The notes under the pieces: model-generated
Told to the model about the DNA's origin: nothing
Seen by the model: the letters and a program-made list of their open reading frames with translations, nothing else
Databases searched by the model: none
Translations under genes and position numbers: made by a program
Shown here: piece after piece, positions 16,531 through 24,495 of the stretch
Numbering within the stretch: the first letter of the stretch is position 1
How the letters are laid out: each line of letters opens with the position of its first letter
Assembly (NCBI RefSeq): GCF_900105055.1
Contig: NZ_FNTA01000004.1
Coordinates: 248,001-312,000, forward strand
Source of the DNA: Amycolatopsis lurida
Lineage (GTDB): Bacteria > Actinomycetota > Actinomycetes > Mycobacteriales > Pseudonocardiaceae
Direction of reading: 5' to 3'
DNA length: 64,000 bases

Positions 16531-17841
16531 GTGACCCGGAACGCCATCATCGCCGGCCGTTACCGGCTGGAGCACAAGGTCGGCCGGGGCGCGATGGGCG
16601 TGGTGTGGCAGGCGCGGGACGAGCGGCTCGACCGCACGGTCGCGGTCAAGCAGTTGCTGCCGGACACTTCGCCGGGCGACGCGCCGTTCCGGTCGATCGT
16701 GCGCGCGATGCGGGAGGCCCGGGTCGCCGCACGGCTCAAGCATCCGCACGCCGTGACCGTCTACGACGTCGTGGAACAGGACGGAACCCCGTACCTGATC
16801 ATGGAGTTCCTGTCGTCGCGGCCGCTGACGGAACTCCTCGCCGACGACGGCCCGCTCCCCGCGGGCCGCGTCGCGGAAATCGGCGCGCAGATCGCCGCCG
16901 CGCTGGCGGCCGCCCACGAGGACGGCATCCTGCACCGGGACGTCACGCCCAACAACATCCTGATCACCGAGGACGGCCGAGCGAAGATCGCCGACTTCGG
17001 CCTGTCCCACGCCACGGGTGAAGGGACGATGACCGGTGACGGTCTCGTCGTCGGCACACCGGCGTACCTCTCCCCCGAGGTCGCCGACGGCGAGGAACCC
17101 GGCTACCCGTCGGACGTGTTCTCGCTCGGCTCCACGCTCTACACCGTGCTGGAGGGCGCGCCGCCGTTCGGCACCGACGGCAACCAGATCGCCCTCCTCA
17201 AACGGGTCGCCCGCGCTGAGATCGTCCCGCCGCGGTCCACCGGCCCGCTCACGGACGTCCTGCTGCGGTTGCTCCGGCGCGATCCGCGGGAACGGCCGGA
17301 CATGGCCGAGGCCGAGCGGATGCTCGCCGCCGTCGCCGACGGTCGCCCGGCGTTCCTGTCCGGGACCGAACGGCTTCCCGCGCCCACCCGCCGTTCGCGG
17401 TTGCCGTTCGCCATCGCGGGCGGCGTGGTCGTGGCGGGTGGTGTCCTGGCGGGGATCCTGCTGTCCGACGGCGACCCGCCCGGCGCCGCCGCTCCGGTGG
17501 CGGTACCGGTGCCTTCGGCCGCGATACCGGTGTGCGAAGCGCGGTACGAGGTCGCCAATCGCTGGCCCGGCGGCTCGGAGATCCGCGTTTCCGTCCGGAA
17601 CACCCAGGACACCCGCCTCACCGGCTGGGAGGTCAGCTGGACCCTGCCGCCCGGCACCCGCATCGCCACTCTGTGGAACGGTTCCCTGGCACAGGACGGC
17701 GACCGCGTGCGAGTGTCCGAAGTGGACTGGAACGCGGTACTGCCCGTCGGCGGGACGACCACCTTCGGCTTCATCGCGACCACCGAGGACGACGGCGGGG
17801 TCACGCCGGTCGCGACGTGCCGGAGCTCCTGGCCGGGCTGA
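16531..17841 (+). CDS. Transmembrane Ser/Thr protein kinase with extracellular CBM2-like domain
   Basis: Residues 10-275 form a Hanks-type kinase: Gly-Arg-Gly-Ala-Met-Gly loop (18-23), Lys40 for ATP, His-Arg-Asp at 135-137, and Asp-Phe-Gly at 155. The catalytic loop reads Arg-Asp-Val-Thr-Pro-Asn-Asn, with Thr139 where Lys is usual. One membrane helix (about 291-312) follows. Outside the cell, residues about 332-433 resemble a CBM2 cellulose-binding module: a Cys at each end and Trp-Pro-Gly-Gly, Gly-Trp-Glu-Val-Ser-Trp and Leu-Trp-Asn-Gly motifs. The layout suggests that binding of a polysaccharide could signal inward. GTG 16531 lies 17 bases after the esterase gene. Confidence 0.88.
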   Translation: MTRNAIIAGRYRLEHKVGRGAMGVVWQARDERLDRTVAVKQLLPDTSPGDAPFRSIVRAMREARVAARLKHPHAVTVYDVVEQDGTPYLIMEFLSSRPLTELLADDGPLPAGRVAEIGAQIAAALAAAHEDGILHRDVTPNNILITEDGRAKIADFGLSHATGEGTMTGDGLVVGTPAYLSPEVADGEEPGYPSDVFSLGSTLYTVLEGAPPFGTDGNQIALLKRVARAEIVPPRSTGPLTDVLLRLLRRDPRERPDMAEAERMLAAVADGRPAFLSGTERLPAPTRRSRLPFAIAGGVVVAGGVLAGILLSDGDPPGAAAPVAVPVPSAAIPVCEARYEVANRWPGGSEIRVSVRNTQDTRLTGWEVSWTLPPGTRIATLWNGSLAQDGDRVRVSEVDWNAVLPVGGTTTFGFIATTEDDGGVTPVATCRSSWPG

Positions 17842-17842
17842 A

Positions 17843-17907
17843 GGGGACTTTCCCGCATCGCACGCGGTGAGGGGCGCTTTCGTCGCATCGCATGCGGTGA
17901 AAGCGCC
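17843..17907. repeat. Tandem palindromic repeat between kinase and LacI genes
   Basis: Two related units of about 30 bases lie side by side, each containing CTTTC, then CGCATCGCAYGCGGTGA. The second unit closes as a hairpin: GGCGCTTTC (17873-17881) pairs with GAAAGCGCC (17899-17907), and CGCAT pairs with ATGCG inside. It sits between two convergent genes and probably serves as a bidirectional terminator. Confidence 0.65.
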
Positions 17908-17913
17908 TTTCAG

Positions 17914-18930
17914 CTAGCGAGAGGTCGAATCCCGCGCGTTCAGCCGCACCGGAACCTCGATCCGGTGCGGCCGGTCCCCGGCCACCCCCTCGACGAGATC
18001 CATCAACGCCGTCGCCGCTCGGCCGCCCACGTCGCGGGGATGCACGAACATCCCGGTCACCTGCGGCGAAACGAGCCGTAGCGAACCGCTGTCCACCGCG
18101 CTGCAGATCCCGAGCACGCCGGGTACCTCCAGCCGTCGGCGGCGGGCCTCGTGAAGGACACCGAGAGCGAGGTTCTCCGATGTCGTGAAGACTGCGTCCG
18201 GGCACACCCGCCGGTCGAGGAGCCTGCCCAGTGCCGCCGCCGTGCCTTCGGTGGTGGGCGGTTCGTCGATCTCGACCACCACCGGCTCCAGGCCCCGGTC
18301 CGCCATCCAGCCGGTGTACCCCGCGACCAGATCGGCCGCGTACGAGCGGGCCGTGTCGGTGGTGATCATCGACGGCCGCTCGAAACCGTTGTCCGCCAAG
18401 TGATCCAGCATCAGCCGGGCGGCCGCGACCAGATCGTTGTCGACGACGACGGGCACCGGGCACGGCGCCGCCATCGGACGTCCGACGGTCACCAGCGGCC
18501 GGTCCTGGCACCAGCCGGTCGCGAAGAAAGGCTCGTCTCCGCGGGGATCCACCAGGATCGCGCCGTCGACGGCGAAGGCGTTCAGCCGGTCGAGGTCGGC
18601 GTCCGCCGGAGTCAGGAGCAGGGCGTACGAACGTTTCGACGCGGCCTCGGCCGCGCCGTTGAGGACTTCGAGGAAGTAGTCCGAATTGGGCACGAGCGCG
18701 CAGGCGCTGCTCGCGTCGACCGAATTCGCGAGCTGGATCGCCAAGGTACGGCTGCGCCGGGTGACCAACTGCTGCGCGTGCACGCTGGCCTGATAACCGA
18801 GTTCGGCCGCCGCCCGCGCGACGCGCCGCCGGGTCTCCTCGGAGATGCGGCCCTGCCCGCTGAGCACATGGGAAACGGTGGTGATCGAAACTCCCGCGGC
18901 GGCGGCGACGTCACGGATGGTCGGCGACAC
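17914..18930 (-). CDS. LacI-family transcriptional regulator (flavoprotein pair)
   Basis: This is a second LacI-type repressor, 338 aa. The HTH is at the very N-terminus (Thr-Ile-Arg-Asp-Val-Ala-Ala-Ala-Ala-Gly-Val-Ser, Thr-Val-Ser-His-Val-Leu-Ser-Gly), with the effector domain from about residue 60. It starts with GTG immediately after the stop of the flavoprotein gene (no gap), so both are read from one promoter. The strong palindrome upstream of that pair carries a LacI-like core, making self-repression likely. The effector is unknown; association with an oxidoreductase instead of sugar genes is a little unusual. Confidence 0.9.
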   Translation of the reverse strand: MSPTIRDVAAAAGVSITTVSHVLSGQGRISEETRRRVARAAAELGYQASVHAQQLVTRRSRTLAIQLANSVDASSACALVPNSDYFLEVLNGAAEAASKRSYALLLTPADADLDRLNAFAVDGAILVDPRGDEPFFATGWCQDRPLVTVGRPMAAPCPVPVVVDNDLVAAARLMLDHLADNGFERPSMITTDTARSYAADLVAGYTGWMADRGLEPVVVEIDEPPTTEGTAAALGRLLDRRVCPDAVFTTSENLALGVLHEARRRRLEVPGVLGICSAVDSGSLRLVSPQVTGMFVHPRDVGGRAATALMDLVEGVAGDRPHRIEVPVRLNARDSTSR

Positions 18931-19575
18931 TCAGGCCTCCACGGGCGGTCCCCAAACGCGGTTCGGCCGGTCGGTGTCCAGCCGATAGTCGGTGACATGG
19001 GCGTCGCCCAGCCTACGGCCGAGGTCCGCCGCCGCCTCCAGCGGCCGCGCCGGATCGCGCTCCACCTCGCCCCGGCTGTTGCCGACGCCGACCACGATCC
19101 CGGCGAGGTCCTGACGCAGATAGCGCGTGAGTTCCTGGAACTGGGCCTCCAGGCCGAGCGTCGCGCCGCGGTAGCTCTCCTCGCACGAGATCAGCACCGC
19201 GGCGCGTTTGTGCATCAACCCCGGCACGACCTCCGAGGTATGCGGAGAACTGCCGGAGGTGTAGCAGAAAAGCCGGTCGAAGAAGGATTTGAGGCGCCCG
19301 GTCATGCCGTACCAGTGCAGCGGTGTCGCGTAGACGATCGCGTCCGCCGGGAGCACGTGGTCGAACAGCAGGCGCTCGTAGCCGTCCCCGATGCCGCAGG
19401 AGCGGTCGCTCGACCGGCACTCGCGGCAGTCACCCAGCGGCGACTCGACGAAATCGGAGAGGCGGACGAAGCCGACCGCGTGTCCTGCTTCTTCCGCCCC
19501 CTTGGCCAGTGCCTGCGCGAGCGCCCAGGAGTTGCCTTCCCGACGCGGGCTCGAATCGAGCACCAAGACCTTCAT
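18931..19575 (-). CDS. NAD(P)H-dependent FMN reductase/flavodoxin-fold oxidoreductase
   Basis: This is a 214-residue flavodoxin-fold protein. The N-terminus Met-Lys-Val-Leu-Val-Leu-Asp-Ser-Ser-Pro-Arg-Arg-Glu-Gly-Asn-Ser forms the FMN phosphate loop. Thr-Pro-Leu-His-Trp-Tyr-Gly-Met-Thr-Gly is the second flavin-contact segment. A Cys cluster, Asp-Cys-Arg-Glu-Cys-Arg then Ser-Cys-Gly-Ile, lies near residues 49-60, as in iron-sulfur-flavoprotein-like reductases, though no cluster can be proved. It heads a two-gene unit with the LacI gene, behind a large palindromic operator. The substrate is unknown; quinone or azo-type reduction is possible. Confidence 0.85.
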   Translation of the reverse strand: MKVLVLDSSPRREGNSWALAQALAKGAEEAGHAVGFVRLSDFVESPLGDCRECRSSDRSCGIGDGYERLLFDHVLPADAIVYATPLHWYGMTGRLKSFFDRLFCYTSGSSPHTSEVVPGLMHKRAAVLISCEESYRGATLGLEAQFQELTRYLRQDLAGIVVGVGNSRGEVERDPARPLEAAADLGRRLGDAHVTDYRLDTDRPNRVWGPPVEA

Positions 19576-19581
19576 GCGGTT

Positions 19582-19627
19582 CTCCCCGGAGAGACTGCCA
19601 AAACGTTTTAGCAGTCTCTCCGGGGAG
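19582..19627. promoter_or_regulatory. Large palindrome: LacI-type operator and/or terminator
   Basis: Arms of 17 bp (19582-19598 and 19611-19627) flank a core of AAAACGTTTT, which is itself a palindrome. The core with its edges, TGCCAAAACGTTTTAGCA, has the central CG and flanking A/T runs of LacI-family operators. It is 7 bases before the flavoprotein-LacI pair and 12 bases after the stop of the hydrolase gene. It could therefore both stop the upstream transcript and repress the downstream one. Confidence 0.65.
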
Positions 19628-19638
19628 GGTTTCCCCTG

Positions 19639-20343
19639 TCAAGCGACCTTGGCGGCCGCCGCGAGGACGATCTCCGCGACGACGTCCGGCCGCGAGACCG
19701 AGACAGCGTGCGAAGCAGCGACAGTCGTGACTTCCGAACCGGCACGCTCGGCCATGAACGCCTGCGCGGCGGCGGGGATCGCGTGGTCCTGCTCGGCGAC
19801 CAGCGCCCACGACGGCAGGTTCTTCCACGCCGGCTCGCCGTCGAACGGAGTGGCGAGCGCGCGCTCGGTGACCGGGCGCTGGGTGACCGCCATGACGTCG
19901 GCGGTCTCCACGGGGACGTCGGCCGCGAACACGTCCGAGAAGTTCTCGGGCTTGATCGACAACTCACCCTGGGCGGCCAGGACGTTCGTGGTGTCCGGGC
20001 CGAGCTTGCCGCCTTCGAACCGGCCGGACAGCTCGAACACGCTCTCCCCTGCCTCCGGCTGGAAGGCGGCGATGTAGACGAGCGCCTTGACATTCGGCGC
20101 GGCGGTGGCCGCGCGGCTGATCACCACGCCGCCGTAGGAGTGCCCGGCCAGCACCACAGGGCCGTCCACGCCGTTGACGACGTCGGCGACGTAGTCCGCG
20201 TCGGACTCGATCCCGCGCAGCGGGTTCGCGGCGGCCAGCACGCGATAGCCCTGCTCACGCAGCTTCGGGACGACGCCGTTCCAGCTGGACGAGTCGGCGA
20301 AAGCGCCGTGGACCAGGACGATGGTGGGCTTCTGGTTGCTCAT
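19639..20343 (-). CDS. Alpha/beta hydrolase (EstC/hydroxynitrile-lyase-like)
   Basis: The 234-residue protein has the alpha/beta hydrolase fold. It shows His-Gly-Ala-Phe at the oxyanion site (Ile-Val-Leu-Val-His-Gly-Ala-Phe-Ala-Asp-Ser-Ser-Ser-Trp), the nucleophile elbow Gly-His-Ser-Tyr-Gly-Gly, and a C-terminal His in Ala-Ser-His-Ala-Val. This matches the small esterase group related to plant methyl esterases and hydroxynitrile lyases. ATG 20343 has GAAGGAG upstream, and the open frame before it has no such signal. The gene is divergent from a TetR gene with an operator-like palindrome between them. It is therefore probably TetR-controlled and induced by a toxic ester or similar compound. 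Confidence 0.87.
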   Translation of the reverse strand: MSNQKPTIVLVHGAFADSSSWNGVVPKLREQGYRVLAAANPLRGIESDADYVADVVNGVDGPVVLAGHSYGGVVISRAATAAPNVKALVYIAAFQPEAGESVFELSGRFEGGKLGPDTTNVLAAQGELSIKPENFSDVFAADVPVETADVMAVTQRPVTERALATPFDGEPAWKNLPSWALVAEQDHAIPAAAQAFMAERAGSEVTTVAASHAVSVSRPDVVAEIVLAAAAKVA

Positions 20344-20365
20344 GGTGACTCCTTCAAATTCAGGG

Positions 20366-20379
20366 AGAACGATCGGTCT
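20366..20379. promoter_or_regulatory. Candidate TetR operator
   Basis: AGAACGATCGGTCT is a palindrome with one mismatched pair centred on CGATCG. It lies 23 bases upstream of the hydrolase start in the region shared with the TetR gene. A related half site (GACCGTTCT) occurs near 20444, close to the TetR start. Confidence 0.5.
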
Positions 20380-20469
20380 TTCTGCCTGAACAATGCTCGC
20401 TCGAGAGGTCTTCCGCAACGTGACGAAGCCGACCTGGTGGAATGACCGTTCTTTCTCTAAAGTTGGGGA

Positions 20470-21030
20470 ATGCCGACTGTCGACCGGGACGTCCACCCGA
20501 AGATCCGGCTGCTCGAGACAGCGTCACGGCTGTTCTACGCCGAAGGCATCCATGCCGTCGGCGTAGAGCGCCTGGTCTCCGAAGCGGCCGTGACCAGGGC
20601 GACGTTCTACCGCCACTACCCCACCAAGGACGACCTCGTCGCCGCCTACCTGAGCACCACGAGCGAGCGGATCCGCGCGGGCGTCGACGCGGTGACACAA
20701 GGGAAGCCCGCCCGCGAAGCACTGCTCGCCGCACTGGGCATCATCGGCGACCGGACGCTCGACGACGACTTCCGCGGCTGCCAGTTCCTCAACGCGGCGG
20801 CCGAATACCCCGACCCCGCGCACCAGGTGCGCCAGGTCATCGCCGACCACCGGGACTGGTTCTTCGGCGTGCTTCGCGATTTGGCGCGCGACGCGGGCCA
20901 TGCCGATCCCGAGCACGCCGCCCGCACCCTCGTCCTCCTCCGCGACGGCGCGCTTCACGGCGGGAACCTCGACGACGCCGAGACCGTGCGCGCCACTTTG
21001 CGCCGAGCCGTGGCCGACCTCGTCCCCTGA
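20470..21030 (+). CDS. TetR-family transcriptional regulator
   Basis: This is a 186-residue repressor with the N-terminal TetR DNA-binding helices (about 12-58: Ala-Ser-Arg-Leu-Phe-Tyr-Ala-Glu-Gly-Ile, Val-Thr-Arg-Ala-Thr-Phe-Tyr-Arg-His-Tyr). The C-terminal helices form the ligand pocket. A Cys in Arg-Gly-Cys-Gln-Phe-Leu-Asn-Ala is a pattern common in this subgroup. It is divergent from the alpha/beta hydrolase with about 125 bases between the starts, a standard regulator-target layout. Confidence 0.92.
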   Translation: MPTVDRDVHPKIRLLETASRLFYAEGIHAVGVERLVSEAAVTRATFYRHYPTKDDLVAAYLSTTSERIRAGVDAVTQGKPAREALLAALGIIGDRTLDDDFRGCQFLNAAAEYPDPAHQVRQVIADHRDWFFGVLRDLARDAGHADPEHAARTLVLLRDGALHGGNLDDAETVRATLRRAVADLVP

Positions 21031-21110
21031 CCTTCATCGCGTCTTCTCGACGGTCGTAACAAGTGCTACCTTCGCGGAAGGGGGCACAGCCGGACCGAGG
21101 AGCGGCGACG

Positions 21111-22694
21111 ATGAGGCTTTCTCCCAGCGCGCACGTCGACCCGTTCTGCCGCGACCGGCTGCCGCCCGCCGAGCAGTGGCCGGAGTTCGTGTTCGACCTG
21201 CCGGAACTCCGGTACCCCGACAGGCTGAACGCCGCGACCGCGCTGCTCGACGACACCGCCGCGCGGCTCGGCCACGACAGGCCATGCCTGCTCTCCCCCG
21301 CCGAAACGTGGACATACGGCGAAGTCCTGGCCCGCGCGAACCGCGTCGCCCACGTCCTGGTCACCGAATTCGGGGTCGTTCCCGGAGACCGAGTGCTGAT
21401 GCGGGGCACCAACACCCCATGGCTCGCGACCGTTTGGCTGGCCGTGCTCAAGGCGGGCGCGGTGGCCGTCACGACCATGCCGATGCTGCGGCGCACCGAA
21501 CTCGACAAGATCGCCGTCCGCGCGAAGCCCGCGGTCGCGGTCTGCGACGAGCGGTTGCTGGACGAACTCCCGCCCGATCTCCCCGTCGTGTCCTACGGAA
21601 CCGAACTCGCCACCCGCGCGGACCGATATCCGGCGACGTTCGCCGACGTCCCGACCGCGGCCGACGACGTCGCCCTGCTGGCCTTCACCTCCGGCACGAC
21701 GGGATCCCCGAAGGCGACGATGCACTTCCATCGTGACCTGCTCGCCATCGCCGACACGTTCTCCCGCCACGTCGTGCGCCCGGTGTCCGACGATCTCTTC
21801 TGCGGTACGCCACCCCTGGCCTTCACCTTCGGCCTCGGCGGTCTGCTGGTCTTCCCCCTGCGCGTGGGCGCGGCGACGCTGCTCGTCGAGCGCGCCACCC
21901 CGGCGGAACTCGCCGCCATCGTCGCCGAAAGGAACGTCACCGTCCTCTTCACCGCCCCGACCGCCTACCGGGCGATCCTCAACGCCGGCGACGGACATTC
22001 GCTGGCCGGAGTACGCCGGGCCGTCTCGGCGGGCGAGTCACTTCCCGCCCCCGTGGCCGAGCAGTACCGGGAAACCGTCGGACGGCCGCTCATCGACGGG
22101 CTCGGCAGTACCGAAATGCTGCACGTGTTCATCTCCGCCGCCGACGGCGACGTGCGTCCCGGCGCCACCGGAAAGGTCGTGCCCGGCTACCAGGCGGCCG
22201 TTCTCGACACCGACGGTTCGCCCGTTCCCGACGGCACTCCCGGTTTCCTGGCGGTGCGAGGGCCCACCGGTTGCCGCTACCTCGAAGACCCGCGCCAGCA
22301 GGACTACGTCCGCGACGGCTGGAACTTCACCGGTGACACCTACGTCCGCGACGCCCACGGCTACTTCCGCTTCGTCGCGCGCAGCGACGACATGATCATC
22401 TCTTCCGGATACAACATCGCCGCCCCCGAGGTCGAGGAGGTCCTGCTCACGCACCCGGACGTGGACGAATGCGCCGTGATCGGCACACCGGATCCCGATC
22501 GAGGCTCGGTCGTGACGGCGTTCGTCGTCCCCCGGCCCGGTATCGAGCCGGGCGCGGATCTGGTGCGAGCACTACAGGATCACGCCAAGGCGACCGCGGC
22601 GCCGTACAAATACCCCCGGCGTGTGCGGTTCATCGAGGCGTTGCCGCGCAACCCGAGCGGGAAACTGCAGCGATATCTGCTGCGGGAGCTGTGA
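21111..22694 (+). CDS. Benzoate/2-aminobenzoate-CoA ligase-like AMP-binding enzyme
   Basis: This is an adenylate-forming ligase of 527 aa that should activate an aromatic or other acid with ATP and join it to CoA. The ATP loop Thr-Ser-Gly-Thr-Thr-Gly-Ser-Pro-Lys lies near residue 195. The later motifs Gly-Leu-Gly-Ser-Thr-Glu-Met, Tyr-Val-Arg-Asp-Gly-Trp-Asn-Phe-Thr-Gly-Asp and Pro-Arg-Asn-Pro-Ser-Gly-Lys (catalytic Lys) are intact. The N-terminus Leu-Pro-Pro-Ala-Glu-Gln-Trp-Pro-Glu is typical of the benzoate/aminobenzoate group. ATG 21111 has GAGGAG upstream; the frame extends 16 codons before it. It stands alone, with no ring-cleavage genes nearby. Confidence 0.88.
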   Translation: MRLSPSAHVDPFCRDRLPPAEQWPEFVFDLPELRYPDRLNAATALLDDTAARLGHDRPCLLSPAETWTYGEVLARANRVAHVLVTEFGVVPGDRVLMRGTNTPWLATVWLAVLKAGAVAVTTMPMLRRTELDKIAVRAKPAVAVCDERLLDELPPDLPVVSYGTELATRADRYPATFADVPTAADDVALLAFTSGTTGSPKATMHFHRDLLAIADTFSRHVVRPVSDDLFCGTPPLAFTFGLGGLLVFPLRVGAATLLVERATPAELAAIVAERNVTVLFTAPTAYRAILNAGDGHSLAGVRRAVSAGESLPAPVAEQYRETVGRPLIDGLGSTEMLHVFISAADGDVRPGATGKVVPGYQAAVLDTDGSPVPDGTPGFLAVRGPTGCRYLEDPRQQDYVRDGWNFTGDTYVRDAHGYFRFVARSDDMIISSGYNIAAPEVEEVLLTHPDVDECAVIGTPDPDRGSVVTAFVVPRPGIEPGADLVRALQDHAKATAAPYKYPRRVRFIEALPRNPSGKLQRYLLREL

Positions 22695-22953
22695 CTTCTG
22701 TCCACATCGGACTCGTCATAAGTTGTCATGGGACAGGAAGAGGCGGTCGACAAGGTAGCAAAGGTCCCTCCCTACCTGCAGGGCCAGGCAAGCAGACGGT
22801 GCGAAAAGGGGGTTTGCCCCCGCCTCGCTTTCCTTGCCTCTCAACAATTTCTGGCACGCCCAGGTTACCCCGCCCACATCGCCAGAATGCGAAAACAATT
22901 CCGGAGTACTCTTCACATTCGTACACTTGTTCGATTCCTGGTATTCTTGTGGG

Positions 22954-24198
22954 GTGTCCAGTCAACGCATCCTCGAACCGCCACAGGAGCTGTGGCGCGC
23001 CGGTGCGCGCGAACTCGCGCACGGCGTGATCGAGCGATTGTCGGTGGCACGACAGGCTTTGGCGGAGGTCGGGCAGTTCCTGGTCGAGATCGAATCCCGC
23101 GGCCCGATGGAACTCTTCGGGCATGGTTCGACCGCGGGCTGGTTCGCCGAAACCGCCCGCATCAGCCCCAAAGAAGCCAGCGACGCCGTCGCGCGAGCGC
23201 TGGCGTTGAACGAGAGCCGAAATCTCGATGGCACTCCCGCCCCGGCGTCCGCGCCGATCGCCGGGGCCGCGGCCGCGGAGGGCGACCTCGGGCACCAGCA
23301 ACTCGACCCGATCCTCGCCGTGCTGAAGAAAATCCCCGCCGACGCCACAGACGACGACCGGACCGGCGCCGAACAGATCCTGGTGACCCTGGCCCGCCAC
23401 GCCGGACCACAGGAGATCACCAACGTCGGCGCGGAACTCCTCGCCCACCTCGACCCCGACGGCAATGAACCGAAGGACGAGGACCTGACACCACCGTCAC
23501 GTGAGGTGTCCCTCCGCAAACGTGACGACGGCTGGTGGCGCCTCAACGGCCTGCTGGACCCCGAATTCGGAGCCCGCGCCAACGCGTTGTTCGAAACCTG
23601 GGGACAACGAAGACCCGTCGACGAGGACGGCAACCGCGACCCCCGCACTCCCGGCGAACGTCATGGTGACGCGCTCTTCGACGCCATCCATTACGCCATG
23701 ACCAACGACAAAGCCCCGACCCTGTCCGGAGATCGCACCACCATCGTCGTCACCATCCCCCTGGAGTCTTTGACCTCCGGACTGGGATCCGCCTGCATCG
23801 ACGAGGTTTCCCAGATCACCGCACGGCATGCGCGGATGCTGGCCTGCGACGCGAAGATCATCCCCGCAGTCCTCGGCTCCGAGAGCGAACCCCTCGACAT
23901 CGGCCGCGCCACCCGGTCCATCAGTCCCGCACAACGCCGGGCGCTGAACCTCCGTGACCACGGCTGCGCCTTTCCGGGATGTCATCGACGACCCAAACAC
24001 TGCGAAGCCCACCACATATTGCCGTGGGGCCAGCTCGGCGATACCGACCTCGACAATCTCTGTCTGCTCTGCCGCTACCACCACATGGTCATCCACGGCC
24101 AATCCGGCTGGAAAGTCCAGATGACCAACGGACGACCCGAATTCATCCCACCCCAATACCTCGACCCACTACAAACACCCCGCCACAACCACCGCTGA
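22954..24198 (+). CDS. DUF222 / HNH endonuclease-domain protein
   Basis: The protein has about 300 residues of DUF222-type sequence and then a C-terminal HNH domain: Cys-Ala-Phe-Pro-Gly-Cys, His-Cys-Glu-Ala-His-His-Ile, Asn-Leu-Cys-Leu-Leu-Cys-Arg-Tyr-His-His. It therefore keeps the zinc-binding and catalytic His residues. This family (the 13E12-like group) occurs in many copies in actinobacterial genomes; its role is not settled. GTG 22954 is chosen because the family begins near there; a longer frame from 22834 lacks a ribosome site. A small hairpin (GGGGG/CCCCC, 22808-22821) lies in its leader. Confidence 0.82.
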   Translation: MSSQRILEPPQELWRAGARELAHGVIERLSVARQALAEVGQFLVEIESRGPMELFGHGSTAGWFAETARISPKEASDAVARALALNESRNLDGTPAPASAPIAGAAAAEGDLGHQQLDPILAVLKKIPADATDDDRTGAEQILVTLARHAGPQEITNVGAELLAHLDPDGNEPKDEDLTPPSREVSLRKRDDGWWRLNGLLDPEFGARANALFETWGQRRPVDEDGNRDPRTPGERHGDALFDAIHYAMTNDKAPTLSGDRTTIVVTIPLESLTSGLGSACIDEVSQITARHARMLACDAKIIPAVLGSESEPLDIGRATRSISPAQRRALNLRDHGCAFPGCHRRPKHCEAHHILPWGQLGDTDLDNLCLLCRYHHMVIHGQSGWKVQMTNGRPEFIPPQYLDPLQTPRHNHR

Positions 24199-24309
24199 AA
24201 CCCGAAGAGCCTGCCGCCCACACCGGCGACGGGCCCTTCGGCGTGCCCGGAGCGGACACGATCGGTTTCGGCACTCGCAGCGCCCGGTGCGACGACCTGG
24301 CGCCAAGGC

Positions 24310-24335
24310 GCGTCGCGAAGCCGCTTTCGCGACGC
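24310..24335. repeat. Intergenic palindrome, GCGAAAG-CTTTCGC family
   Basis: GCGTCGCGAA and TTCGCGACGC pair perfectly around a 6-nt loop. The same design, with CGTTGCGAAAG arms, occurs twice at 58306-58360, so this is one member of a dispersed family. Confidence 0.6.
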
Positions 24336-24447
24336 TATTGAGAGGTAACGCAAATACGTCGTGATCGTCTCACTGCCGTGAAGGCCTCACAGGCCGGCGG
24401 CGGGCATGGGACTCACAGCCGAGGCCGGGCGGGGACTACGACCGTGG

Positions 24448-24495
24448 GGTCGTGAGTGATAAGGACGGTTAGAACGCCCCTTACCACTCACGACC
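24448..24495. repeat. 48-base imperfect palindrome (copy 1 of 2)
   Basis: The outer arms GGTCGTGAGTG and CACTCACGACC pair perfectly. A single mismatch is followed by five more pairs. A second copy with the same ends and the same 48-base length, but a different centre, is at 55808-55855. Both lie between genes. Confidence 0.7.

Noticed and set aside
22954-24198. The HNH gene as part of a mobile intron, intein or phage
   Set aside because: DUF222-HNH proteins are usual chromosomal, multi-copy genes in actinobacteria, and no intron, integrase or phage gene accompanies it.
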